The notes beneath the pieces were generated by a model. That model was not told the DNA's origin, ran no database searches, and saw only the letters and a list, made by a program, of their open reading frames with translations. Shown in pieces: positions 1 through 9,506 of a DNA stretch of 64,000 nucleotides. A program made the translations under genes and the position numbers. The stretch is from Sipunculus nudus (lineage: Eukaryota; Annelida; Sipuncula; Golfingiida; Sipunculidae): positions 67,596,056 to 67,660,055 of the forward strand of contig CM049310.1 of NCBI GenBank assembly GCA_026874595.1, given 5' to 3'. Each line of letters begins with the position of its first letter. The stretch's first letter is position 1.

Positions 1-323
1 GCATGTCGGATTGCTTCGTCGTACACAAGACGGGTGGCTCCACCTATAATTGCTTTTGTTTTGCATGCATCCGTGCTTATGCGTCAAGAGTGGTTTGATG
101 TATCTGCCTGATATTTTTTATGTCCATACATACATCTTGCGTAGTGTACACCCATGCCAGTATCTCAGGAGTTATTTTTCTGTTATTGGTGCTTATATCC
201 TCGAGTATGTATATATCACACATTTCTTTGAAAATAATCATATAAATCTGTTATCAGGAAAGCAAGCATTATACCTGATGTTTATCTATTGCACAGGTTC
301 GCATTAGGCCTGTAGGCCTTGTT
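1..323 (+). mobile_element. Family V element, 3' part (cut by window edge)
   Basis: This is the 3' end of a family V repeat. It has the subterminal ACAGGTTCGC box (293-302), the hairpin AGGCCT-GT-AGGCCT (306-319) and the T-rich tail TGTTT. The same tail is found at 32767-32797 and 43841-43870. The ACAGGTTCGC box is the reverse complement of the family V 5' start GCGAACCTGT (30953, 41279). Upstream is a degenerate internal unit with a changed copy of the GGTGGCGCCACC box near 35. No coding sequence is visible. Confidence 0.75.
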
Positions 324-504
324 TAGCTATAATAGCACTCTAATAGCACATATCTCAAGAGTGGTTCAATATATTGTGCTGAAATTGTACATGTCCATGG
401 ATCCTTGATACCTTCTCCCCGTTTTAAAACTGGTGTCAGTGGCAGTCATTTTCACGTTTCGTCCATCCGCGCTTTGGGTGAAAATCATTCATATCTCAGG
501 ATAT
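324..504. repeat. Degenerate internal unit of a family II/V type repeat
   Basis: The phrases about 'tctcaagagtggttcaat' and 'gggtgaaaatcattcatatctcagg' resemble the internal units at 29400-29700 and 62300-62700. No ends are visible, so this is probably an eroded fragment. Confidence 0.45.
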
Positions 505-650
505 CAGGGGCGTTTCCAGGATTTGGAGCTGGGGGGGGGGGGGGGTCTGAGTAGATTTTGTAGTCATCCCCCCCCCCCCCCCCCCGAAATAGGCTTACGC
601 AGAACGAGCCTAAAATTTAAATCACTCCGATCCCCTCCGTTTTCCATGCA
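505..650. repeat. MITE-like fragment with facing poly(G) and poly(C) runs
   Basis: It begins with CAGGGGCGTTTCCAGGATTT, close to the end of the element at 5832-6028. It contains 15 Gs (531-545), a 22-base spacer and 18 Cs (568-585), which could form a hairpin or G-quadruplex. The right end is not defined. Confidence 0.4.
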
Positions 651-952
651 ATACGATGACATCATTCACATATGTACGCGTATGTGGGAAGTACGTATAT
701 ATGCAGCAGAATCGGACAGATAGTATAGAGCGCATAAGTAGAGAAGTCATCTCCCAGAGGGATATCACTGACGTTTAAGTTTGTAATGTCCCCGTCCGTT
801 ACCACACGTATGCGTTTTAAATCGCTACCTTGAGCGATCGAAAAGTGCTGCATACGTATACGTATAATAATAATAATATTTACGCACACGTACTGCATAC
901 GCATATATGGAATCACTCCAAGTCTAAGAGATTATGTGTGTAGGTAGGCCTG
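651..952. other. Non-coding stretch rich in CGTATAC-like alternating sequence
   Basis: I see no gene here. The sequence is rich in alternating purine-pyrimidine steps such as GCATACGTATACGTATAATAA (around 848), like the foldback element next to it. It may be an outer, eroded part of that element. Confidence 0.35.
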
Positions 953-1300
953 AAGGGATGTTTCAATGTGCGCGTATATGCATATATAAGTATATACGTG
1001 AAAAATAGGTGTGTTTCCATGTGCGCGTGTATGCGTATATGCGTGAACTGTCACATGCACTAATACATTTGTACAGTGGATCGAACAGGACTTCCACAAA
1101 AAAGATCCTGAAGTGAAGTCATTTTACCCCGAATTACCGAGTTCACGCAGACCCTATGCGTGAAAATCGCTCCTGTGGCGATTTTCACGCATATACGCAC
1201 ATACACATATACGCTGACGGACAAATGGAAACACCCTAGTTATAAAATCATATGAGCTTTTTTTTATGCATATACGCGCACATGGAAACACATCTTAAAG
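953..1300. mobile_element. Foldback (nested inverted-repeat) MITE
   Basis: Two inverted repeats are nested. The outer arms are about 955-985 (GATGTTTCAATGTGCGCGTA) and 1266-1299, the latter reading GATGTGTTTCCATGTGCGCG on the other strand. The inner arms are about 1011-1048 and 1176-1230, both starting GTGTTTCCAT and ending ATATGCGTGA when read inward. Together they make a foldback of roughly 350 bp. No target duplication is clear and no coding is present, so the superfamily is unknown. Confidence 0.6.
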
Positions 1301-1370
1301 GATCCAATCACCTATCTGGCCGTTATAAATTAACGGTAATCCCTTGGAGCTTTCATCAAAATAGGCCAGG

Positions 1371-1770
1371 AAAGGTGGATATCAGTGCTCACTGGCTGAT
1401 TGTTTTGTTTACATCAATGTGTTTATAAAATGTGGGGGCCCGCAAATATAATCAAAACAAATTCAACAAGGGCATTTGTCAGCAAGTCAGATAAGCCAGA
1501 GCTTTGCAAATGGCGTTTTGAAACAAGTGTCCTTTCTACCATTGCATATAAGCAACCTACCACCTTAGGTTACCTGTTTTTCCAGTTTGTCAACATTGCT
1601 GTGTTTACAAACATGTTGTTGATAAACAAGTTCACACATCCTTCATCTAGGCCTTATAAGAACTTTTCACAACCAAAATTACCCTTATAGATCATTAATA
1701 TATACACAGAGGAAGCCAGAAATCAGATAAATTATTTTTTCAAAAGGTCGGTGATTAGACACCTTTAACG
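1371..1770 (+). repeat. Dispersed repeat A, copy 1
   Basis: A stretch of about 330 bp is clearly related to 11478-11795. Both contain 'cagataagccagagctttgc' and 'tttacaaacatgttg', and both end near a sequence like 'gacacctttaa'. In both copies the same frame on the + strand is open (1400-1690 here), with shared peptide segments DKPELCKW and FVNIAVFTNMLLINKF. I recognise no protein family, and a non-coding repeat is the more likely reading. Confidence 0.55.
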
Positions 1771-1789
1771 TTTGCTCGATTTAAGCTCT

Positions 1790-1960
1790 TTCCATCAGCT
1801 CAAACGCGAGAGCGAACGCCAAGGCGAACGCGAATATGAGTCGCGAACCATTCGCGGGGTGTGTTAGAAAATCGGCCGATTATATTGGGCGATTAGCGAA
1901 ATCGTGTAGTGAGCCGATACGTATGACAAAATCGGCCGATTTTTGTTTATTTTGGCTAGG
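1790..1960. other. CpG-rich patch with duplicated AATCGGCCGATT palindrome
   Basis: This short GC-rich and CpG-rich patch stands out from AT-rich surroundings. It has repeated GCGAACGC/GCGAAC motifs (about 1806-1860). The perfect 12-bp palindrome AATCGGCCGATT occurs at 1870-1881 and again at 1930-1941, 60 bp apart. Function is unknown. It could be part of a younger element or a regulatory site. Confidence 0.4.
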
Positions 1961-2270
1961 CCAGAGTGCAGACTCTGTGATGGTATATCTGCCGTACTCT
2001 GTATCCATCATTGTAAAGTAATTGCCTTTGGACCCGATCACTTGCCAGGGGTGTCAATACAGTCTTGGAGGGGCATGTATGTCCCCCACATTTTAACAAG
2101 GCGCATGGTCAATGAAACCAGGTATTGATAATTAGAATTATACACTTTGATTACATTTCTCAGTTAATTATATCAAAACCTGTTATAAAATTTATATATA
2201 CTGGAAACATGGTATCTCACTCTTTCAAACCTTATAGTCAATTGAAATATATTTGAAATATGTAACACAG

Positions 2271-2275
<5 letters not shown>
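1961..2275. other. Non-coding AT-rich sequence, nothing recognised
   Basis: I see no open frame of note, repeat end or structural signal here. Confidence 0.4.

Positions 2276-2317
<42 letters not shown>
2276..2317. repeat. (AT)n microsatellite
   Basis: About 21 uninterrupted AT units. Confidence 0.95.
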
Positions 2318-2318
<1 letters not shown>

Positions 2319-2589
2319 TTGATGTTTACAGGTAAACCCAATACCATTTATGGGGCCGGTCCCTATAGCACACTCTTTTTCATTGAGCAACCGGCAGGGA
2401 TTTCCCATCATATAAAGCCATGTTGTACTTAAATCCAGTTTTAATATATTTGACCTGATATACAGAGTCGCCTGATATATAATTGTTCATCCCACTTCCT
2501 CAGCATATTAAAATAAACATGCATGATCATGATGCCCCCCCCCCCTTGAATCCGCGCCTGTTTATCATATATGACTGTATTTTTATCTT

Positions 2590-3840
2590 AGCTAACTATC
2601 TCAGCGTCCGTCAGCGTTAGACTGGCAGGTTTTAAAACCGTTTGACCTACGAATCTGAAATTCATCATACAGTTAAATGTCCCCAAAATCTCATACCATA
2701 CCGAAATTTGGTCACTAGGACTTCGAATTCCATCGAATTATTAAGGAAAAACCTCCGTTTTCCATTAAACCCCATTGTTACACTTCAAGACTGTCTTATA
2801 TCAAAACCACTGATCTGAATTTGATCATAGTAAAAATGCATAATCTTACATACATTTCCTATGAACATACCAAAAATTAAGTCAGTATTGCGTAATTTGT
2901 TGAAGTTATGGGTCCAAACATAATGCAAATTGTAAAAAATCGGAAAATATATTTACTCACTTAACATAAGAATTGCAGAAACTAGAGACTTTTTTTCAGG
3001 GATATAACTTCATTTAATCAAAATTAAATTGTACACCGAAAATTAGATCTGAATTTTTCAAATTTAATAAATTCTTTGCATAAATAAAAAATTTGTACCT
3101 AATTTTGCCCAACTTTAACAAGGGCTCGTTTTATCCCTGTAAGCACTGTTGGTTTAATTTTCATATCAAGCACACGTTAGGAATTCAGCTTCTCAATTCT
3201 GAAATTTAAAAGAAATTGACCATAAACATTAGCTTTTATGAAAATTTTATGAGACCATGTCACAACTAGGCTATACTGAAGCCTCTATATGTCCCCTTAT
3301 TGACCTTTCAGGCAAATTATGCATGCTTGAGGCAAGGCATACTCTGCAGCCAGCCAGCTTTTGGGTGGCGTCAGCTGGATCTAACTGTCCATCCCCATCC
3401 TCTTAACAATAAACAATGTTTTTTTAATTATTGATTTATAAAAAGAACTTTAAGAAAAATTAATGGAAAAGGAATTTTATAGTTAATGAGTAATAGGGAA
3501 CTACCTTGCAATTACTGATGTTTTATGGATCTTCCATGGATGGCCGAAAATGTATTCCAAATGACACCATGCAGTCACCTTGGGTAATTTTCATTTCAAT
3601 CATAAAAATGAAAAATAAATAAATAAATAAAATTGTGGTTTACTATTAGGTATTAAATTAAGCAAATTAATGATAGACAGGGATGCAGTTAATTAAACAC
3701 AAAACTTGAGTCAAACGCCATCATCCTCATAATTCAACTTTTATTACCACACAAACCAACATTTGTCTATCCCTTCTTTCAAATAATATTTTATGAAAAT
3801 AGATAACAGCTCAGTGCCGTTACCCGTGGGTCCCTTGTTT
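2590..3840 (+). mobile_element. Family I element, short and diverged copy
   Basis: The start is a damaged head (TTAGCTAACTATCTCAGCGTC). The conserved internal text follows: 'gacctacgaatc', 'gatgtccccaa'-like sequence and 'tatcaaaaccactgatctg'. The end is the family I tail at about 3808-3840 (CAGCTCAGTGCCG, then TACCCGTGGGTCCCTTGTTT). It is half the length of the 2.6 kb copies at 17357 and 57655. No protein is encoded. Confidence 0.65.
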
Positions 3841-4239
3841 TAGGTTATTAGCATAAATTTAATATCGATACCTTGAATTTTACCCAAATTTGACCATGGC
3901 ACTTTTTTTACTGTTAGTGCTGTGGATTTAATTTTCACAGCATGTACACAAGCATTTCATCTGTAAAAATCTGAAATTTGAAACCAATATTTCAAAAACT
4001 GTAGATTTCCTTCAAGTTTTCAAGCACCATGTCTTGGTTGATTACATCAAATCAGTGGTATGGAGTGTGCTAGGCTGTTAGTGTTACATAACCCCTTTAT
4101 TCCTGGCCTACTGCGTCTGTGAGTGTCTGGGTGAGGCTGGGTCAGGCAGTAATTACCAGAGGGCCTCTCTCTCTCTCTCTCTCTCTTTCGATCTGGCAGT
4201 CTAGCTTTCTCTCTCTCTCTATCTGTCTGTCTGTCTGTC

Positions 4240-4319
<80 letters not shown>

Positions 4320-5660
4320 GCCTCCCTTCCTTCCTCCACCCCATACTATAAACCAGATTAATTAGCTACAAATGTTGATGCAATTTAGCAATGTGAATCA
4401 ACTGATATATTCACATATACATATATATGTTATACTGTAAATGTACATTAACATTTTAAAACCTGGATAAACATTGATGTAATGAGAAAAAGGAATTAAT
4501 GCAAATATTGTTAATTTTTTTCCTGGCTCAGTAGAAGGGTAATTTAAATGATTTGCTTTGTTTTTTCCATCTTTCTGTCTATTTTAAATATTTAATAATT
4601 ATGAATAAACCTTTTTTTCCTGTAAGCACAGTTGAATTAAATTTCATATTCTGTATGTATTATGCAAGGGTGTTGTAACTCCAACCATCCCCTTCCCCCA
4701 CCCCAGTCCTTGCTCCTTGGCACGGTGGGCAATAGTTCTATTGCAACTGCATAACATTTAATGATTAAAGAAAATTTATACAGAGAGACAGAGGCGTTGT
4801 AACTCTCACCATAACCAACCAACCCCGATCAAGTCCTCCAACCTGTGGAGTGGGTATGTTATGGCAACTGTATTCATATAATAAAATAGGAAAAACAGTT
4901 TGTTAAAAAAATTGGATCTCATAAGACAAATGTGTAAACTGTTGAACTGTCAATCAAAATATTATATGCAACAATTTCTTCAATCATATCAACAAACCAT
5001 GGCCTAGATTACCTCTTCCTCCCAAACTTTATCTACATTTCATAATATTTTAGATTTTAACCTTCCATGTGTTTAAGTACTGTTGAATCCTCTGTCCTCT
5101 CTCTCTCTCTCTCTCTCCTTTCTATCTACATCCACCACTCCTTGCAGCCCTCATAGTTCCCTTCCGAACCCCATCCCATGGTCAGCCTCAGTAAACAAGA
5201 ATAAGATGAATCAGATATATTCATATATTATATTTTGTATAACTATTTGTCCATATGTACCTATCTACATGCCAGAAATTATGTCAATATTGTGTAATAT
5301 GTAGACATGTTGGGCATCGAAATAATGTACCTTGTCAATACTCTATATATCCGACAACACACAGCTTTATCATTATTCAACCACTGCTTAGTGCACTGTC
5401 ATTGCATTCATATTTGCTCAAATATATCGCTATTTTCAACACCTCCTAAATAAATAAAAAAATAAACCACTTTATTTTACTCCATATAAATCCATCAGTC
5501 AGGTTACTTCATATATCATTTACTCACATATTACATTATATTCCTTTATAATAACACAACATGCCCATGATATTCATTAGCTTTATCCACTAAATAAAGT
5601 ATCACAATGGTAATACATTTAAAGACCAATCACGATCAGCTTACCCATGGGTCCCTTGTT
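3841..5660 (+). mobile_element. Family I fragment with 3' tail
   Basis: It starts inside a family I-like unit ('ttattagcataaattta') and runs to a tail with TTACCCATGGGTCCCTTGTT near 5660. It contains the long TC microsatellite and internal units that recur at 27961-28410. It sits directly after the previous family I tail, one of several places where these tails follow each other. Confidence 0.5.
4164..4315 (+). repeat. (TC)n / (TCTG)n microsatellite
   Basis: Long runs of CT units with an inner stretch of TCTGTCTG units (about 4221-4257). A shorter CT run occurs at about 5095-5118. The serine/leucine-rich translations across them are artefacts. Confidence 0.95.
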
Positions 5661-5767
5661 TTTTTTCTGCATTTTCAAATACATGAATAAAACATGTTAT
5701 GTCTATATGTCTATATTTACTTATTCACAATCATAGGTTTCAACATATTTAATAATTACATATAAAT

Positions 5768-6245
5768 CAGAGTTTGTCCTGGTGGAATCTCAAATCCTGC
5801 TGAATTAAGACCAATATGATCATAGAAACTAGTGGCGGATCCGAGGAGGGGGGGGGGGGGGGGGGGGGTAGGACCCCTTTGGAGCCAAAACAACTTTTTT
5901 AGGGTTTCATACCAAATTTTGCGATCCTGACCCTCTCCTTCCTGGACCAGAGGACATTGTTTTAGGTTATCTTTCAGTCTTCTTGGGCTTGACTATCCCC
6001 TTTCTAAAATCCTGGTTCCGCCCCTGCTACGATCCGAGTTTATCCTAGTCTCCGATCCTACTGGTAGAAAGTCTAAAATTTAGTTGTTGTCTCTTGTTGA
6101 CCGGTTGGAGTTTGTCCTTGAAGAGACCACGATTGGAGTTTGTCCTAGTATAATCGCCGATCCTGCTAGTTAAGAAACGAGGAGAAACTCCGATCGGACA
6201 TATGTCCTAGAAGAATCGACGATTCTACTGGATCGGAGTTTGTTC
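5768..6245 (+). repeat. Degenerate tandem array ('GGAGTTTGTCCT' units)
   Basis: Units start with GGAGTTTGTCCT or close variants at about 5768, 6045, 6108 and 6135, with an inverted-looking unit near 6188-6240. They share a downstream CGATCCTGCTAG-like part. The MITE at 5832-6028 lies inside the array and appears to have inserted into it. Confidence 0.5.
5832..6028. mobile_element. Short MITE with GGGCGGA-type inverted ends and a poly(G) run
   Basis: The left end is AGTGGCGGATCC. The right end read on the other strand is CAGGGGCGGAACCAGG, so the two are inverted copies of each other. CTA occurs on both sides (before GTGGCGG and after CCCCTG) and is a possible 3-bp target duplication. There is a 21-G run at 5848-5868. 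Such ends are common in hAT- or Harbinger-like MITEs, and the class is uncertain. Confidence 0.5.
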
Positions 6246-6315
6246 TGTGACATTTACATACACATAAGAGCTTGGCATATGTACACACATGTGTAACTAA
6301 ACACCCTTACATGCA

Positions 6316-6318
<3 letters not shown>

Positions 6319-6377
<59 letters not shown>
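6319..6377. repeat. (AT)n microsatellite
   Basis: About 29 AT units. Confidence 0.95.
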
Positions 6378-6379
<2 letters not shown>

Positions 6380-6820
6380 CATATTAATACGGCATATAGA
6401 ATAATATATAATTATTAGGATCGATTATTAGTTTTCCTGTGATTTTTTTCAGGTTTAATTTGTTACTGTCACAAGGAGGAATACGTACTATTATCTACTG
6501 TTCCTGTCACTGGACTGTTATTTAGATGGAAGTGGCTAAACAGCCGGAAAATACACCTTGCCACCAGTCTAGCCCACATAACAGGTTAAACTGGCAGAAT
6601 ATGAATGCATGCTCTATTTCAGAGTTTCAGTGTGATAGGCCTACTCGAAACTTTCAATTATTATTTTGACAGTGAGCCCACAATATAGTGCTGACTTACT
6701 AAATTAGATATTTTGATGGTCTGTATGTAGTTACTATGTGCACATTTTGTGATATTTTCAGGGTAGCTTTATATAGATTGATAGGAACTAACTGAAGATG
6801 ACTGGCAGAACAGCTGCTTT

Positions 6821-6822
<2 letters not shown>

Positions 6823-6895
<73 letters not shown>

Positions 6896-6912
6896 GCGTG
6901 TGTGTGTGTGTG
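6823..6912. repeat. (TA)n followed by (TG)n microsatellite
   Basis: TA units run from 6823 to about 6890 and are followed by a short TG run. The run lies inside the Mutator-like element. Confidence 0.9.
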
Positions 6913-7165
6913 CTTATGAGCAGACGTTTGGTAATGTGTGAAAGCACAAACGACTCATGTCATATCAAAGGATAGGCATATTCTTTGATTAAAGGTAATT
7001 AAGTATGAAGCATAACAGTTGTTTATATACAGGTGTGCTTATGAGCAAACAATCAATTAATGTGTGAAAGCACCAACAACTCATAAAATGTCATATCAAA
7101 GGACATGCAGACTATGATTAAAGTAAATCAAGTGTGAAGCATAACGACTGTTTATACACTATTGT
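6907..7165 (+). repeat. Tandem duplication, unit about 127 bp
   Basis: Two successive units share 'gcttatgagca', 'aatgtgtgaaagcac', 'gtcatatcaaagga' and 'gtttata'. The second unit starts near 7034, and a partial third start is seen at about 7164. They are diverged by perhaps 15-20 percent by eye. Confidence 0.65.
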
Positions 7166-7187
7166 GTGGTTATGAGTAAACAAATAA

Positions 7188-7499
7188 GGCCAAAAAAAAA
7201 TAAATTTTAATTTTAAACCCCCGCATCAAAATTTTTATTTTGATTTTCAATAAAAACTTTCCAATTTTGAGCTGCTGCCGCTCCGACATTTCTTTCAAGA
7301 AGATAAAACCATACAATTTCCTTTGTTTTGTAGTGCTTTTACTTATTTAGCAAAATAAAACTGTTATTTTCATGCTCATCCCTTATAATTTGACATTTTT
7401 ATCGAAACATACCAAAAAATTTCAAATAAAAAAAGCGCCCGCCCGCATTGATTTCTGAAAAAAAGTGCCTGAGAACCATACCTTTTTTTTATTTTGGCC
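7188..7499. mobile_element. Small MITE with GGCC ends, possibly Harbinger-type
   Basis: It starts GGCCAAAAAAAAATAAA and ends with the inverted form TTTTTTTTATTTTGGCC. TAA lies on both sides (7185-7187 and 7500-7502), which would be a 3-bp TWA target duplication of PIF/Harbinger elements. It is 312 bp long, has no coding sequence and sits inside the 6528-7903 element. Confidence 0.5.
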
Positions 7500-8302
7500 T
7501 AAGTATAGTATTTGAAAACAAATAACTCAAGATATGCCAAATAAATGGTCCAAGGAGCATTATTATTTGATCGATGTGATCAACCAATCTTACACCACAC
7601 CCCAATTAAATCTGTTGAGCCTATTGTGTTGTGAGGTGATGCAAGAAATATCCACACCAACTGGTAATTCTTACATATAGACCGGCAAAAAATACAATTT
7701 GGCAAGTCAGCACTATATTGTCAGAATAATAATGGAAAGTATTGAGTATCACACTGCATGACACTCTGAAATAGTGCATGCATTAATTCATTTGCCGGCA
7801 TTAAAGCCTGTGGGCTGGACAGCCGGCAAATTGTATTTTCCCAACTGGCTGTTTAGCCTGTGGACTAAACTGCCGGCACTCTGCCGGCTGTTTAGCCACT
7901 TCCTATTTAGATCTCATCTTCTACAAATAATTAAGCCTCATTGAAGTGATAAGACGTATCAATATAAAGTTCTCTGCATAAACATACTACAAATTGTAAG
8001 AACTTTTCGCACCATCAATATACAATCGCGCTGAATGAAAGCGCGCAGAAAAGCAGAAATGGAAATGCTTCAAATTGGCTAGACTTTTCTGCTCTCAGAA
8101 AGGCGCAGGGCTACATGGAATACCGGCCTTAAATATTCTCGGAAGTTCGGTAGTTATGACCAGGCTTGGTGTGTGAATATAATTAAAAACTGATCACATG
8201 TTTTTTTTTTTAATTTTTTAGGGGGATATATTTTGCTGCCCGGATATAGTTTTGATAAGCAGGAGGACACCTGACAGGTGTCATCCTTGTGCAGCGCACC
8301 TG

Positions 8303-8365
8303 GGGTCAAAGGGCATTGCACTGACATTGCCTCGTTCTGGCTATCACACAATTCAACATGGCGGC
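8303..8365 (+). promoter_or_regulatory. Putative ABL promoter region with DR1 and YY1-like motifs
   Basis: GGGTCA-A-AGGGCA (8303-8315) is a direct repeat spaced by one base, the arrangement bound by HNF4/RXR/COUP-type nuclear receptors. AACATGGCGGC (8355-8365) matches the YY1 consensus AANATGGCGNC, which in animals often lies at or just after transcription starts. Both sit 175-240 bp upstream of the ABL start codon, in a locally more CpG-containing stretch. No TATA box is evident. The start of transcription is not determined. Confidence 0.35.
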
Positions 8366-8539
8366 GCCTATGGTGTCTTGAGCGAAACGATTGTTTATAT
8401 TTTTATGTTCGAAATGCAAGCTTGGTGCCAAGTATATGGGATAATTCTGTGGATTTATGTGTAGCTCAGGATCTAAACCTTGTGATATGGGTGTCAGCTG
8501 ATGCCGGGGTGGGAGATTTGGGCGACTGCGAGGATATAA
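8358..8539 (+). promoter_or_regulatory. Cluster of four short upstream ORFs in the putative ABL leader
   Basis: If this region is transcribed leader, it holds four ATG-started short frames: 8358-8381 (7 codons, MAAPMVS), 8405-8464 (19 codons), 8487-8501 (4 codons) and 8501-8539 (12 codons, MPGWEIWATARI). The last one stops with TAA at 8537-8539, leaving a single base before the ABL ATG at 8541. Such an arrangement usually limits translation of the main frame or forces reinitiation. The role here is inferred. Confidence 0.4.
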
Positions 8540-8540
8540 C

Positions 8541-8679
8541 ATGGGCGCACAACAGGCCAAGGATTCAAAGGAGCCGAAACAAGAAGTGAAAGGTTCCGGA
8601 AAACACCGACCTGAGAAACCCCGTCACAAAGAAACAGCCCCTTTCAATATCCCTGGTAACATATTTCAAGCACACCATG
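8541..8679 (+). CDS. ABL1: ABL tyrosine kinase, exon 1 (myristoylated 1b-type N-terminus)
   Basis: This first coding exon encodes 46 residues plus one base of codon 47. It starts MGAQQAKDSK, and Gly2 with the following small and polar residues fits an N-myristoylation signal. In vertebrate ABL 1b the myristate docks in the kinase C-lobe and holds the enzyme inactive. A lysine-rich basic stretch follows (residues 7-31), and the exon ends NIFQAHH, matching the end of human exon 1b (NVFVEH). The start is supported by A at -3 and G at +4. The exon ends in the donor G|GTGAGT at 8680, phase 1, and the split codon G|AA gives Glu47, as in human ABL. ABL is a cytoplasmic and nuclear non-receptor tyrosine kinase acting on actin, adhesion and DNA-damage signalling. 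The symbol is by homology; most invertebrates have one ABL gene. Confidence 0.88.
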
Positions 8680-9035
8680 GTGAGTCAGCCAGTGAGCATT
8701 TGGCAGATTTTAGTAATTTTCTTTTATCTTCGTGGGGAATGTGGAATTTTTTTATTTGGCTGCTGCAGCAATGAGTGAGACCAGTGTGTCATCACTGATC
8801 ACAGTCTGCAGTCACCCTGAAGAACTGTCACGTCATTAGCCGTCAGCTGTGTCAGTATACAATGTTCAGTAAGATGGGATTACACGCCTAAAAATTTACT
8901 CACTAGCATTTATGAGCAAAGCAGCCATGGTTCTCATCAGGCCAGTGGTCTGATTTATACTTGTGTTCAATGTCATTGACAATGAATCAAAAGTAGAATA
9001 GACGAGTCTCTACATCTTAATGTATCCCGGTTAGA
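8680..9035 (+). other. ABL intron 1, proximal part
   Basis: The intron opens with the strong donor GTGAGT. I see no repeat end or further coding in these 350 bases. Confidence 0.5.
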
Positions 9036-9506
9036 CAGTCCCTCTAAACACCCAAAACACCAGTGTTTTGGGTATCTGTGACAAAACACCAAGAAACACC
9101 CACTCAGCTTCAAATCTGAACCCAAAAATGTAACACCGATAAATAATCATGTGATGAATATATCTCTGCAATATTGTTTCATAAATTTATGACATTAAGA
9201 TAAAAACGAGTGTTTCGTGCCGTGGTCGGATCACCGGCGCCCAAGGCAGTCATTTATTCCAGCTATGACCCTGCCCCCTAGTGGCGCAAGTCGCAATCAA
9301 GCAGCGCACTTGTCAGTTGTACAAAAAACTATTGCTTTCTGTTATTTTACAGAATATTGGCACAATTCTGCATTAACATATGCAACAGATGATTATTTAT
9401 TAACTAAAGCCAGTGTTTTGCTTCAAATTCGAATTTAAAAGGGTGTTTCGAGGTGTTTCGTCACGCGTACCCAAAACACTGGTGTTTTGGGTGTTTAGGC
9501 GGACCC
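9036..9506. mobile_element. MITE with ~65-bp inverted ends
   Basis: Both ends, read inward, contain CTAAACACCCAAAACACCAG followed by TGTTTTGGGT, then a GTGAC-AAACACC part. The arms are about 9036-9103 and 9437-9506. Each arm itself holds the palindrome ACCCAAAACAC/GTGTTTTGGGT. Target duplications are unclear, and no protein is encoded. Confidence 0.6.

Larger units (their letters stand above)
6528..7903. mobile_element. Non-autonomous Mutator-like element (long TIRs, 9-bp target duplication)
   Basis: The ends are perfect inverted copies: GGAAGTGGCTAAACAGCCGG on the left and its reverse complement on the right. The similarity extends with gaps over about 185-210 bp (6528-6712 against 7697-7903). 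The nine bases TATTTAGAT lie immediately outside both ends (6519-6527 and 7904-7912), which is a clean target duplication. Long TIRs with a 9-bp duplication fit the Mutator superfamily. There is no transposase frame. Inside are a (TA)n run, a tandem duplication of about 127 bp and a further nested MITE. Confidence 0.7.

Noticed and set aside
4119-4361. 80-codon frame of serine and leucine repeats
   Set aside because: It is a translation of the TC microsatellite.
8278-8589. 103-codon frame overlapping the ABL start in another frame
   Set aside because: It starts at GTG, has no recognised content, and the ABL frame with its myristoylation signal, Kozak context and splice donor explains the region.
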